Assembly (NCBI RefSeq): GCF_024172125.1 | Contig: NZ_JAMZEA010000014.1 | Coordinates: 62,001-126,000, forward strand | Length of the DNA stretch: 64,000 nucleotides | Direction: 5' to 3' | DNA from: Actinomadura rupiterrae | GTDB lineage: Bacteria; Actinomycetota; Actinomycetes; Streptosporangiales; Streptosporangiaceae | Shown: piece after piece, positions 50,488-59,417 of the stretch | Numbering within the stretch: position 1 is the first letter of the stretch | How the letters are laid out: every line of letters starts with the position of its first letter | Position numbers and translations under genes: made by a program | Notes under the pieces: model-generated | Databases searched by the model: none | Told to the model about the DNA's origin: nothing | What the model saw: the letters and a program-made list of their open reading frames with translations, nothing else

Positions 50488-50994
50488 TTAGGCGGGGTGG
50501 GGGTCGGCGTGGATTTGTTCGCGGAGGATGTCGGCGTGGCCGCAGTGTTGGGATAGTTCCCGGAGCATGTGGAGGTAGATCCAGCGGAGGGGTAGGGGGC
50601 CTCGGCGGTTGCCGTGCAGGGTGTCGTCCAGGCTCAGGGCCGATGTGGCCCGGCGGGACGCGGCGCAGGCCTCGCGGTAGGCGCGCTGGACGGACTCGAC
50701 CGTGTCGCCGGGGTGGAGGTCGAACGACTCGTCCGGCGTTTCGGGGATGCCGATCTCGCTGCGGGGGCGGCAGGTGACCGCCTCGTCGAACCAGACCTTC
50801 TCCACGAAGGTCGCGTGCTTGACCAGTCCCAGCAGGGTGGTCTTGGACGCGACGAGCGAGCGGCGCGCCTGCTCCTCGGTCAGGCCGTCCAGGGAGGCGT
50901 GCATGTGCGCGCGGTGCTCGTCGAGGAAGGTCTCGAACTGGTCGCCGAGCGCGGCATGGAAGGCGGCCGGTTCCATCGTGGGGCGGTCGGGCAT
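50488..50994 (-). CDS. DinB/DUF664 family protein
   Basis: The 168-residue protein shows the DinB-like four-helix pattern of DUF664: QFETFLDEHRAHMHASLDGL, SKTTLLGLVKHATFVEKVWF, RYREACAASRRATSALSLDD-type helices and a C-terminal LPLRWIYLHMLRELSQHCGH, ADILREQI. Conserved His residues (in LVKHATFVEKVWF and the QHCGHADIL region) fit the family metal-binding site. Relatives act as thiol transferases (mycothiol-dependent) or have no known role. It is preceded by a G-rich non-coding stretch. Confidence 0.88.
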   Translation of the reverse strand: MPDRPTMEPAAFHAALGDQFETFLDEHRAHMHASLDGLTEEQARRSLVASKTTLLGLVKHATFVEKVWFDEAVTCRPRSEIGIPETPDESFDLHPGDTVESVQRAYREACAASRRATSALSLDDTLHGNRRGPLPLRWIYLHMLRELSQHCGHADILREQIHADPHPA

Positions 50995-51028
50995 GGCAGC
51001 AACCCTAGAGGATGCGGCCGGCTCGTGA

Positions 51029-51895
51029 TCAGCGGTGGGCGGGGGCCGCCGGGCGGCCGAAGGCGTCGTGGCCCAGGACGCGGAGGAGGCTGAGCTGTTC
51101 GGCGGTGCTGGTGCCGGGGGCGGGGGTGAAGATGACGAGGCGCTGGTCCTCGGCGGGGCTGAGCAGGACCTCGCAGTCGAGGTCGAGGGGGCCGACGGCG
51201 GGGTGGTCGACGCGCATGCGGCTGCTGCGGCGGACGGCGACCTCGTGCAGGTCCCAGAGCCGGGCGAACTCCTCGCTGGTGGCGCGCAGGCGGGCGACCA
51301 GGCGGGTGGACGGCTCGTCGCCGCCGCGGCGGGCGCAGGCGGCGCGGAGGGCGGCGACGTGCTCGCGGCTCTGCTCCTCGCGCTGCTCGTCGTCGTAGAT
51401 CGTCCGGATGGCGGGGTCGGTGAACCAGCGCCAGACGTAGTTGCGGTCCTGCTCGCGGACGGAGCAGATGCAGCCGAGCAGGGCCTCGGCCATGGTGTTG
51501 CGGGCCAGCAGGTCGCCGATGTCGTTGGTGACGTGCGCGGGGGTTTCGGTCAGCTGGTCGAGCAGGTGCAGCAGGCCGGGCCGGACGTGCTCGCCGGCGA
51601 ACCGTCCGGCGGGCGGGTGGTGGCCGGCGAGCAGGTAGAGGTGGTCGCGCTCGTCGTCGCTGAGCCGCAGCGCGCGGGACAGGGCGGCGAGGATCTGCAG
51701 GGACGGCTGCGGGCTGCGGGCCTGCTCCAGGCGCATGTAGTAGTCCGCCGACATGCCCGCGAGCTGCGCGACCTCCTCGCGGCGCAGGCCGGGGGTGCGG
51801 CGGCGCGGTCCGGCGGCGAGGCCGACCTCGTGCGGGCGCAGGCGCTCCCGCGAGCGGCGCAGGAAGTCGGCCAGCTGTGCGCGGTCCATGTCCAT
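51029..51895 (-). CDS. XRE-family regulator, MmyB-like ligand-binding domain
   Basis: The 288-residue protein has an N-terminal helix-turn-helix (LADFLRRSRERLRPHEVGLA, RRTPGLRREEVAQLAGMSAD, YYMRLEQARSPQPSLQILAA) and the MLTR/MmyB-like C-terminal domain (DRNYVWRWFTDPAIRTIYDD; LRATSEEFARLWDLHEVAVR). It is divergent from the NADP-dependent oxidoreductase gene, which is the typical arrangement for this regulator class, and it probably represses that gene. The start is ATG 51895. Confidence 0.9.
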   Translation of the reverse strand: MDMDRAQLADFLRRSRERLRPHEVGLAAGPRRRTPGLRREEVAQLAGMSADYYMRLEQARSPQPSLQILAALSRALRLSDDERDHLYLLAGHHPPAGRFAGEHVRPGLLHLLDQLTETPAHVTNDIGDLLARNTMAEALLGCICSVREQDRNYVWRWFTDPAIRTIYDDEQREEQSREHVAALRAACARRGGDEPSTRLVARLRATSEEFARLWDLHEVAVRRSSRMRVDHPAVGPLDLDCEVLLSPAEDQRLVIFTPAPGTSTAEQLSLLRVLGHDAFGRPAAPAHR

Positions 51896-51942
51896 ATGTC
51901 CATCATCGCGCCTTCTGGCCACTGCTCCGGCGGCGCAGCCTG

Positions 51943-51955
51943 GGATCGCCGATCC
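51943..51955. promoter_or_regulatory. Candidate XRE operator
   Basis: The inverted repeat GGATC-GCC-GATCC lies in the 138-bp spacer between the divergent XRE and oxidoreductase genes. Confidence 0.4.
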
Positions 51956-52033
51956 TAGGGAGACCGGTCCGATTTCGCGGTTCGGCGCCCGCGGGCAACG
52001 TAGGGGGCGAACCGAGAAAACGGAGGTCCGAAA

Positions 52034-52942
52034 ATGGCCAAGGCAGTGCGTTTCGATGAGTACGGCGGGATCGACGTCCTGCGGGTGGACGAGGTCGAGC
52101 GGCCGGTCGCCGGGCCGGGCCAGGTGCTGGTGAAGGTCGTGGCGGCCGCGATCAACCCGGGCGAGGCGGTGATCCGGGTCGGGGCGCTGCACGACCGGTG
52201 GCCCGCGACGTTCCCGTCCGGGCAGGGCAGCGACCTGGCCGGGGTCGTGGTCGAGGACGCCGAGGGGTTCGCCGCCGGCGAGGAGGTCTTCGGGTTCACG
52301 GACCTGCGCGCCAGCCACGCCGAGTACGTCGTGGTCGAGGCGTCCCAGCTGGCCCGGCGCCCGGCGGACCTGCCGTGGGAGCAGGCCGGGTCGCTGTATG
52401 TGGCCGGGACGACGGCCTACGCGGCGGTCGAGGCGGTCGGTCCGCGTCCGGGCGACACCGTCGTGGTCTCCGGCGCCGCGGGCGGTGTCGGGTCGATCGC
52501 GGTCCAGCTGGCGCGCCGCGCCGGGGCGACGGTGATCGGTCTGGCGAGCGAGCGGCACCACGAGTGGCTGCGGGCGCAGGGCGCGATCCCGGTGACCTAC
52601 GGCGAGGGCGTCGCCGACCGGATCAAGGCGGTCGCGGGCAACGTCGACGCCTTCATCGACACCTTCGGGGACGACTATGTCGAGCTCGCCATCGAGCTGG
52701 GCGTCTCCCCCGAGCGGATCAACACCTTCGTCAACTACGAGGCGGCGGCCGAGTACGGCGCGAAGACGGCGGGGAACGCGCAGGCCGCGCGGATCGAGGT
52801 GCTGGTGGAGCTGGCCGACCTCATCCGGGCGGGCGAGCTGGAGATCCCGATCGCCGCGACCTACCCGCTGGACCGCGTCCAGGACGCCTTCCGCGAGGTG
52901 GAGCGCCGGCACACCCGCGGCAAGATCGTCCTCAAGCCCTAG
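52034..52942 (+). CDS. NADP-dependent oxidoreductase (quinone oxidoreductase-like MDR)
   Basis: The 302-residue protein of the medium-chain dehydrogenase superfamily has the GroES-like start MAKAVRFDEYGGIDVLRVDE and AAINPGEAVIRVGAL, a core EQAGSLYVAGTTAYAAVEAV and the nucleotide-binding VVVSGAAGGVGSIAVQLARR (residues about 147-166). It has no structural or catalytic zinc cysteines, so it is of the zinc-independent quinone/enone reductase type. It is divergent from the XRE regulator and likely induced by an electrophile or oxidant. Confidence 0.92.
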   Translation: MAKAVRFDEYGGIDVLRVDEVERPVAGPGQVLVKVVAAAINPGEAVIRVGALHDRWPATFPSGQGSDLAGVVVEDAEGFAAGEEVFGFTDLRASHAEYVVVEASQLARRPADLPWEQAGSLYVAGTTAYAAVEAVGPRPGDTVVVSGAAGGVGSIAVQLARRAGATVIGLASERHHEWLRAQGAIPVTYGEGVADRIKAVAGNVDAFIDTFGDDYVELAIELGVSPERINTFVNYEAAAEYGAKTAGNAQAARIEVLVELADLIRAGELEIPIAATYPLDRVQDAFREVERRHTRGKIVLKP

Positions 52943-52949
52943 CGGCGGT

Positions 52950-52973
52950 GCCCGGGCCGCGCGAGGCCCGGGC
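52950..52973 (+). terminator. Hairpin after the oxidoreductase gene
   Basis: A perfect 9-bp stem GCCCGGGCC/GGCCCGGGC with a 6-nt loop starts 8 bp after the stop codon. Confidence 0.6.
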
Positions 52974-53126
52974 CGGGCCCGGCGGCGGGTCGGGCGGGGC
53001 GTGGTTGGACCGTTTTAGGCGGGTTCGCGACAGAACCCGGACCGTCCCGCTACGCTGAGCAGTCCTCCCGAAGGTCCCGCCCCGCCGCCGCGCGGGTCGG
53101 TTCCCCCGCCCATCGAGGGGACGCCC

Positions 53127-53918
53127 ATGCCCCGTCACGACCAGCCCGACCACGGGTTGGACCGTCCTGCCTCGTCCCGGATCTACGACTTCTCGCTCGG
53201 CGGCAAGGACAACTACTCCAAGGACCGGGACGTCGCGATGCAGGCGTTCGAGCGGCTCGCCGCGGCCCGGCTGCTCCCGCGCGAGAACCGCAAGTTCATG
53301 CGCCGCGCCGTCCGGCACCTGCTGGACGCGGGTGTCAGGCAGTTCCTCGACATCGGTTGCGGGCTGCCCGGACGCGGCAACGTGCACGAGGTCGTGCACG
53401 GCGCCGACCCGTCCGCGAGCGTCGTCTACGTCGACCACGATCCGGTCGCGGTGGTGCACTACCGCGCGCTCCTGCACGCGGTGCCGAACGCGACCGTCCT
53501 GCACGCCGACGCCCGGGACCCCGGCGCGATCCTGGACCATCCGGACGTCGCCCGGCTGATCGACTTCGACCGTCCGGTCGGGGTGCTGATGATCTCGATG
53601 CTGGACCTCATCCCCGACGAGGACGACCCGCACGCCGTCGTCCGCGCGTTCCGCGACCGGATGGCGCCCGGCAGCCACCTGGCCGTCTGCGACTTCCTCG
53701 ACGAGAACCTCAGCGAGGAGGAGCGCGCCATCGCCGACGAGCTGGTGCGGCAGAACGGCGTCGTGGTGACGCTCCGGCCGCGCGAGGCCATCGCCGGGTA
53801 CTTCGAGGGGCTGGACCTGGTCGAACCGGGCCTCGTCTACGCCCCCGAATGGCGTCCGGACCGGCCCTTCGACCCGCCGTCCGGATGGCTCCTCGCGGGG
53901 GTCGGCGTCAAGCCGTAG
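53127..53918 (+). CDS. SAM-dependent methyltransferase, DUF574 family
   Basis: The 263-residue protein is of the actinobacterial SAM methyltransferase DUF574 (Methyltransf_19) family: RIYDFSLGGKDNYSKDRDVA, RRAVRHLLDAGVRQFLDIGC, GLPGRGNVHEVVHGADPSAS, VVYVDHDPVAVVHYRALL and the C-terminal YAPEWRPDRP. The motif I glycine-rich loop is DIGCGLPGRGN. The family is expanded in Actinomadura and Streptomyces. The substrates are unknown. It has no operon partner. Confidence 0.92.
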   Translation: MPRHDQPDHGLDRPASSRIYDFSLGGKDNYSKDRDVAMQAFERLAAARLLPRENRKFMRRAVRHLLDAGVRQFLDIGCGLPGRGNVHEVVHGADPSASVVYVDHDPVAVVHYRALLHAVPNATVLHADARDPGAILDHPDVARLIDFDRPVGVLMISMLDLIPDEDDPHAVVRAFRDRMAPGSHLAVCDFLDENLSEEERAIADELVRQNGVVVTLRPREAIAGYFEGLDLVEPGLVYAPEWRPDRPFDPPSGWLLAGVGVKP

Positions 53919-53964
53919 CGTCCCCTGGGGTGACCGGCGCGGGACGCGGGCCACCCCGCGCCTC

Positions 53965-54633
53965 CTAGAAGCGGTTCAGGGGACGGATCGGGGGTGAGAT
54001 CGCGCTGTTGAACTGCAGCAGGATGATCAGGGCGATGCTGACGTAGGTGTCGACCACACACAGGACGACGCTGAGGGCGTAAAGCCCCTGGACGACGGCG
54101 ATGCGGCGGCGGATGGCCGACACGTCGGCGGGGGCGGTCCCGTCGCGGAGCAGGCCCGCGCGCTCGGCGTAGCGGAGCCCCGCCAGCTGGACGACGCCGA
54201 GGAACAGCAGGTCGGTCCAGTAGACGAGCAGCGCCAGCCGCGAGGCGGTGAAGGCCGCCAGCAGCGCCGTCGCGAACGGGACGAGCGAGACCCCGAACAG
54301 GAACAGCACGTGGATCCAGGCCAGGTTCCGGTCGCCGCGCTCCAGCAGCCCGAGCTGGGCCTGCTGGCCGACCCAGAACATGCCGAGGGTCAGGAAGCCC
54401 AGGAAGCAGATGAGCAGCTGCGGGCCGACGTGGCCGAGCAGGTGCCACACCGGGCGTTCGGCGCCCACGGCCCCGTCCGCCCAGAGGAACCGGGCGTGCA
54501 GGGCCTGCTCGGCCGGGACCTTGAGGTCGAGCACGAGCAGCGTCATCGCGACGGCGAAGATCCCGTCGCTCAGCGCCGCGAGCCGGCCGAGGCTCTGGCC
54601 GGCGATGCGGTGGTAGTGGGTTCCCTGGCTCAC
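53965..54633 (-). CDS. TMEM175-family (DUF1211) membrane protein
   Basis: The 222-residue protein has six predicted membrane helices and the TMEM175 signature RLAALSDGIFAVAMTLLVLD in the first helix (FSD-like SDGIFAVAMT). Further helices include LLICFLGFLTLGMFWVGQQA and WIHVLFLFGVSLVPFATALL. Bacterial TMEM175 members are potassium-selective channels. The GTG start at 54633 overlaps the aldo/keto reductase stop by 4 bp, so the two are co-expressed. Confidence 0.88.
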   Translation of the reverse strand: MSQGTHYHRIAGQSLGRLAALSDGIFAVAMTLLVLDLKVPAEQALHARFLWADGAVGAERPVWHLLGHVGPQLLICFLGFLTLGMFWVGQQAQLGLLERGDRNLAWIHVLFLFGVSLVPFATALLAAFTASRLALLVYWTDLLFLGVVQLAGLRYAERAGLLRDGTAPADVSAIRRRIAVVQGLYALSVVLCVVDTYVSIALIILLQFNSAISPPIRPLNRF

Positions 54634-55613
54634 CTGGACGGGCGCGCCGTCCGGTAGGCGGCGAACGACTGGCGGTCGCCCGACCACGCGTCGCGGGGCA
54701 GGACCGCTTCGAGCCGCGCGAGGTCCGCCTCGGTCAGGACGATCTCGGAGGCGCCGGCGTTCTCGGCGATCCGGTCGGCGCGGCGCGTCCCGGGGATCGG
54801 GACGACGTCGTCGCCCTGGGCCAGCAGCCAGGCGAGGACGAGCTGGGCGGGCGTCGCGTCGTGCTCGGCGGCCAGCCGGCGCACTTCGGCGACGAGTTCC
54901 TCGTTGCGCTTCAGGTTCTCGCCCTGGAAGCGGGGGTCGTTGCGGCGGAAGTCGGAGGCGCCGATGGTGCCGGTGGTGAGCGCGCCGGTCAGGAAGCCGC
55001 GTCCGAGCGGGCTGTAGGGGACGAGGCCGATGCCGAGGCGGCGGGCCGTGGGGACGACGTCGTCCTCGATGTCCCGCCACCACAAGGACCATTCGTACTG
55101 CGCGGCGCTGATCGGATGGGTCGCGGCGGCGCGTTCCAGCTCGTCCGGGCTCGCCTCGGACAGCCCGAGGTAGCGGACCTTGCCCTCCTCGACCAGCTCG
55201 GCCATCGCGCCGACGGTCTCCTCGATCGGGACGTCCGGGTCGACGCGGTGCAGGTAGTACAGGTCGATGCGGTCGATGCCGAGGCGCGCGAGCGACGCCT
55301 CGCAGTAGGCGCGGACGCGCTCCGGCCGCGCGTCCACGCGGACGCCGTCCTCGCCCCGCACGATCCCGAACTTGGTCGCCAGGACGACCTGGTCGCGGCG
55401 TCCGGCGAGCGCCCGGCCGAGCAGTTCCTCGTTGTGGCCGCTGCCGTAGCTCATCGCGGTGTCGAGGAAGGTGACGCCGAGGTCGACGGCCCGGTGCACG
55501 GCGGTGATCGACTCGGTGTCGTCGGCGTCCCCATAGCCTTGGGACATGCCCATGCAGCCGAGGCCGACCGCCGACACGGTGAGGCCTTCCGGCCCGAGGG
55601 TGCGGAACTTCAT
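54630..55613 (-). CDS. Aldo/keto reductase
   Basis: The 327-residue TIM-barrel reductase has the typical start MKFRTLGPEGLTVSAVGLGC, the catalytic region TFLDTAMSYGSGHNEELLGR (Asp-Tyr), LATKFGIVRG, DLYYLHRVDPDVPIEETVGA and the C-terminal cofactor site DDVVPIPGTRRADRIAENAG. It belongs to the NADP-dependent AKR group similar to pyridoxal or phenylacetaldehyde reductases. The ATG at 55613 matches the family start. It is divergent from an XRE regulator with a palindrome between. Confidence 0.92.
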   Translation of the reverse strand: MKFRTLGPEGLTVSAVGLGCMGMSQGYGDADDTESITAVHRAVDLGVTFLDTAMSYGSGHNEELLGRALAGRRDQVVLATKFGIVRGEDGVRVDARPERVRAYCEASLARLGIDRIDLYYLHRVDPDVPIEETVGAMAELVEEGKVRYLGLSEASPDELERAAATHPISAAQYEWSLWWRDIEDDVVPTARRLGIGLVPYSPLGRGFLTGALTTGTIGASDFRRNDPRFQGENLKRNEELVAEVRRLAAEHDATPAQLVLAWLLAQGDDVVPIPGTRRADRIAENAGASEIVLTEADLARLEAVLPRDAWSGDRQSFAAYRTARPSR

Positions 55614-55651
55614 GGGCCCCGAGTGTGGCAGGGGCCCGAGGGCCCATCCAC

Positions 55652-55662
55652 AGTGGGCCACT
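55652..55662. promoter_or_regulatory. Candidate XRE operator
   Basis: The palindrome AGTGG-G-CCACT lies between the aldo/keto reductase start (55613) and the divergent XRE start (55684). Confidence 0.45.
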
Positions 55663-55683
55663 ACTCGTCATGGGAGTACCAGG

Positions 55684-56595
55684 ATGACCGAGCAGCGCAC
55701 CGAATCCCACGCCGAGGCGCGGCCGGAGGCGCCCCGCGAGAAGCGGGCCGAGGCGGCGCGCGAGACGCGGACCGAGGTGTTGCGGGCCAAGGAGTTCGGC
55801 GACCTGCTGCGTTCGCGGCGCGAGAGGTTGCAGCCGTCCGATGTCGGCCTGCCCGCGGGGACGCGCCGCCGGACGCGCGGGTTGCGGCGCGAGGAGGTGG
55901 CGCAGCTCGCCGCCATCTCGGCGACGTACTACGCCTACCTGGAGCAGGGCCGGGAGACGCGCCCGTCCCGCCAGGTGATCGACGCGCTCGCGGAGGCATT
56001 GCGGCTGGACCCGGCCGAACGCGCGCATGCGCACGAGCTCATCCACGGCGCGCCCGCGACGCCGCCTCCGGTCATCGGCGAGTCGTTGTCGAACGAGGTC
56101 GTCGCCCTGGTGAACAGGCTCGATCCGTGCCCGACCTACGTCACGGGCCGCCGGTGGGACGTCCTGGCATCGAACCGTGCAGCGCGGGCATTGTGGACGG
56201 ACTGGACCGCCCTCCCGCCCGAGGAACGCAACATGGTGTGGTGGATGTTCACCGCGCCCTCGGCACGGGAGGTCCTGGTCGAGTGGGAGCGGGAGGCGGC
56301 CGCGCTGCTCGGCCGGTTCCGGGCGTCCGCCGCGCGGTTCCCCGGCGACCCCGGCTTCGGTGAGCTGCTCGACCGCCTCCGCGCGGTGAGCCCGGAGGTG
56401 CGGGCCTGGTGGCCGCAGCACGAGATCACCCCGCTCCGCTCGGGCGTGAAGCTGCTGCGGCATCCGGAGCTGGGCGAGATCGCCCTGCACCACGTCGTCC
56501 TGCAGCTGGCCGACGACCCCGAGCAGCGCGTCGTCACCTTCGCTCCGTCCGCGTCCGACCAGGCGCGGATCGCGGAGCTTCTGGACGGTCGGTGA
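55684..56595 (+). CDS. XRE-family regulator, MmyB-like
   Basis: The 303-residue protein has a charged N-terminal extension (about 35 residues of EAR/EKR repeats), an XRE helix-turn-helix (RRTRGLRREEVAQLAAISAT, YYAYLEQGRETRPSRQVIDA) and the MmyB-like C-terminal domain (VNRLDPCPTYVTGRRWDVLA, MVWWMFTAPSAREVLVEWER). It is divergent from the aldo/keto reductase and likely controls it. Its 3' end converges on the rifamycin phosphotransferase gene, 22 bp apart. Confidence 0.9.
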   Translation: MTEQRTESHAEARPEAPREKRAEAARETRTEVLRAKEFGDLLRSRRERLQPSDVGLPAGTRRRTRGLRREEVAQLAAISATYYAYLEQGRETRPSRQVIDALAEALRLDPAERAHAHELIHGAPATPPPVIGESLSNEVVALVNRLDPCPTYVTGRRWDVLASNRAARALWTDWTALPPEERNMVWWMFTAPSAREVLVEWEREAAALLGRFRASAARFPGDPGFGELLDRLRAVSPEVRAWWPQHEITPLRSGVKLLRHPELGEIALHHVVLQLADDPEQRVVTFAPSASDQARIAELLDGR

Positions 56596-56617
56596 CGGGC
56601 GCCGCGCGGTCAGAGGG

Positions 56618-59299
56618 TCAGTCGAGGATCTGGACGTGGCCGTCCGTGCCGTGCACGCGGATGCGCTGCCCGTCCTTGATCAGGCGGGTGGCGCCCTCGA
56701 CGCCCACCACGGCCGGGAGGCCGTACTCGCGGGCGATCACCGCGCCGTGCGTCATCAGCCCGCCGACCTCGGTCACCAGTCCGGCGACGGCGACGAACAG
56801 GGGCGTCCAACTCGGGTCGGTGAACGCGGTGACCAGGATGTCGCCCGCTTCGAGGTCGGCGCGGGCCATGTCGGTGACGACGCGGGCCCGCCCCTCGACC
56901 GTCCCGGACGAGACCGGGAGGCCGACCAGCGCGCCGGGCGGGAGGTTGTCGCGCCGGTACCGGCCGGTGATCGTCTCGCCGTCCGAGGTGAGGACCCGGG
57001 GCGGGGTGAGCGCCTCCTGCGTCCGGAACTCCGCGCGCCGCTCGCGGATGAGTCCGGCGTCCGCCTCGCCGGTGCGCACCACCTGCTCCAGCTCCTCGAA
57101 CCGGAGGAAGAAGATGTCGTCGCGCTCGCGCAGGACGCCGCTCCGGACGAGGCGGTCGGCCTCCCCCAGCAGCGCCTGCTTGTAGATGGAGTAGCGGCTC
57201 ACCATCCCGTACTTGGGATATTCGCGGTATCCGGCGAATGCGCGGACGCGGTCGATCATCTGTTTCGTCTCTTCGGCCTTGCGTTCCCCATCTGGCAGCG
57301 CACGGACGCGTTCCAGCAGTTCCGCTTCTTTCTGCCGCGCTTCTTGGAGCCCTTGTGCGAAGCGCTGCTTTCCGGCGCCGGGCTTGAAGTTCCTGACGTG
57401 GCCGAGAAGCGTGGGGAGGAGCATGGCGGGGTGCTCGTTCCAGCGCGTCCGGGTGATGTCGATCTCGCCCGCGCAGCGCATGCCGTACTCGTCGAGGTAG
57501 TTCCGGATGGCGTCGCGCGCTTCCGGCCCGCCGGGGAATTCGGACAGGTCGTCCAGGAAGCGGGCGTCCTCGCGGCCCTCGTCCACGACGCGCTGCAGGA
57601 ACGCCACGGCGTCCGGGTGCGGACGGACGACGTCGGCGACGTCGAGCAGCGCCAGACCCATCCCGGAGGTGACGTTGTGCGGGACGGACTGCGCGATCGC
57701 GTCCGCCGCGTTCCGCTCCCCCAGCCACTCCTCCAGGTGCTCGTTCAGCCACCAGGCCGCCTCCATCCCGGCCATGATCGCCTGGTGGCTCCGCCGGTCG
57801 AACATCACCCGCCGCAGCTCCGCGAGGTCGGCCCGGATGAAGTCGAGCAGCGCGGGCCCGGACAGGCCCTGGATCTCGCGCCGCAGCGTGGCGACCGACG
57901 CCCGGTTCTCCTGGATCAGGACGGGCACGACGGCCGGATCGGCCTCGAACGGATCGAGCGCGGCACGCGCCTTCCCTTCGCCGCCGGGTGCGTCCGGACG
58001 GGAGGCGTCGGCGGGTGCGTCCGGACGGGAGGCGAGGAAGTCCCCGCGGTCCAGGACGGTCTGCAGCGCGTCCCCGATGAGCGGGTCGGACCGTCCCAGC
58101 GTGCGCATGATGCCCGCGCGCCCGGCGGGCGCCGCCACGATCGGGGCGATGTCGACGAACAGCCGCCCGCCCGCCTCGTGCATCGGATGCGCGGCGGTCA
58201 GCTGCCACACCGACAGGCCCAGCGGCTTGATCGCGTCGGTCATCATCTGCGCGTGCCCGACGGACACGAACAGGTGGTTCTCCCCGTCATCGGTCGGCGG
58301 GACGGGGAACAGCGTGGTGATCGGACGGCTCTGGACGACGTGGAAGTCATCGTCGACCAGGCACCACTCGATATCCTGGGGCCGTCCGAAATGCGCCTCG
58401 ATCCGGCGTCCCAGCCGGACGAGCCGGATGGCCTGCTCGTCCGTCAGCACCCGCCGCGTCCGCCAGGCGGGCGCGACCGGCTCCTCCCGGGTGCCGCCTC
58501 CCGCCGCCGCCTGGACGGACCGCTCCTTGGCGGCGACGACCGCGCCGACGGCCTGGTCGTCCCGGACGGTGTAGACGTCCCCGGAGGCAAGGCCGGAGAC
58601 CAGCGCCTCGCCGAGGCCCCACGCGGCCTCGACGGTGGCGGTCCTGCGGTTCGAGGTCACCGGGTCGGCGGTGAACATGACCCCGGCGGCGTCCGGGAAC
58701 ACCATCCGCTGGACGACCACGGCCATCCGCACCTTCCGGTGGTCGAAGCCGTTGCGGGCCCGGTAGGTCACGGCGCGCTCGGTGAACAGCGAGGCCCAGC
58801 ACCGCCGGACGTGCCGGATCACCTCCGCCGGGCCGGTGACGTTCAGGTACGAGTCCTGCTGGCCGGCGAACGACGCGGACGGCAGGTCCTCGGCGGTCGC
58901 GCTGGACCGCACCGCGCAGGACACGCCGGCCGCGCGGGGTGAGCCGACCGCGGAGGGCGCGCCGACCGCGCGGGGTGCGCCGTCCCCGAGCCGCGCGTAC
59001 GCCGCGCCGATCGCCGATACGAGATCGTCGGGCATCGCGACGCCCTCGATGACGCGGCGGATCTCCTCGCTCTGGACCCGGATCGCCTCGCGGTCGTCCG
59101 GCCGCACGTCCGACAGCCGTTCGAGCAGGCCGTCGATCGCGGGAGCCGCGACGCGCTGAAAGGCGTCGGCCGTGACGCAGAATCCGTCGGGCACGCGGAT
59201 ACCGTCGATGCGCGCGAGCTCCCCCAGGTTCGCCCCCTTTCCGCCGACCTCCGCGATATTCGTCGGGTCGCATTGCTCGAAACCCAGCACGTAGCCCAA
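56618..59299 (-). CDS. rph: Rifamycin-inactivating phosphotransferase, Rph type
   Basis: The 893-residue enzyme is of the PEP-synthase-like rifamycin phosphotransferase family. Visible are an N-terminal ATP-grasp domain (MGYVLGFEQCDPTNIAEVGG, KGANLGELARIDGIRVPDGF, AVRSSATAEDLPSASFAGQQ, MVFPDAAGVMFTADPVTSNR), a middle rifamycin-binding region with HLFVSVGHAQMMTDAIKPLG, and a C-terminal swivelling His domain GGLMTHGAVIAREYGLPAVV with H851. Rph transfers the beta-phosphate of ATP to rifamycin. Short Pro/Ala insertions (RAVGAPSAVGSPRAAG near residue 115; RPDAPADASRPDAPGG near 430) interrupt the fold. The start TTG 59299 has GAGGGG 8 nt upstream. The gene is next to a NACHT ATPase. Confidence 0.85.
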   Translation of the reverse strand: MGYVLGFEQCDPTNIAEVGGKGANLGELARIDGIRVPDGFCVTADAFQRVAAPAIDGLLERLSDVRPDDREAIRVQSEEIRRVIEGVAMPDDLVSAIGAAYARLGDGAPRAVGAPSAVGSPRAAGVSCAVRSSATAEDLPSASFAGQQDSYLNVTGPAEVIRHVRRCWASLFTERAVTYRARNGFDHRKVRMAVVVQRMVFPDAAGVMFTADPVTSNRRTATVEAAWGLGEALVSGLASGDVYTVRDDQAVGAVVAAKERSVQAAAGGGTREEPVAPAWRTRRVLTDEQAIRLVRLGRRIEAHFGRPQDIEWCLVDDDFHVVQSRPITTLFPVPPTDDGENHLFVSVGHAQMMTDAIKPLGLSVWQLTAAHPMHEAGGRLFVDIAPIVAAPAGRAGIMRTLGRSDPLIGDALQTVLDRGDFLASRPDAPADASRPDAPGGEGKARAALDPFEADPAVVPVLIQENRASVATLRREIQGLSGPALLDFIRADLAELRRVMFDRRSHQAIMAGMEAAWWLNEHLEEWLGERNAADAIAQSVPHNVTSGMGLALLDVADVVRPHPDAVAFLQRVVDEGREDARFLDDLSEFPGGPEARDAIRNYLDEYGMRCAGEIDITRTRWNEHPAMLLPTLLGHVRNFKPGAGKQRFAQGLQEARQKEAELLERVRALPDGERKAEETKQMIDRVRAFAGYREYPKYGMVSRYSIYKQALLGEADRLVRSGVLRERDDIFFLRFEELEQVVRTGEADAGLIRERRAEFRTQEALTPPRVLTSDGETITGRYRRDNLPPGALVGLPVSSGTVEGRARVVTDMARADLEAGDILVTAFTDPSWTPLFVAVAGLVTEVGGLMTHGAVIAREYGLPAVVGVEGATRLIKDGQRIRVHGTDGHVQILD

Positions 59300-59359
59300 T
59301 TCCGTCGCCCCTCGTTCGTCGTGTCGGTCCTCGACGGCCGCAAGTATGGGGCAATTTTT

Positions 59360-59377
59360 CGCGCCTCATGAGGCGCG
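59360..59377. promoter_or_regulatory. 18-bp perfect palindrome upstream of rph
   Basis: CGCGCCTCATGAGGCGCG is a perfect palindrome 61 bp upstream of the rph start codon, in an AT-rich stretch with ATTTTATATCAC on the minus strand. It does not match the rifamycin-associated element inverted repeat as I remember it, so it may be a different operator or a terminator of the NACHT gene. Confidence 0.5.
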
Positions 59378-59417
59378 CGAATGTGATATAAAATGAAACT
59401 GGGGGAAGAGGTACGCC

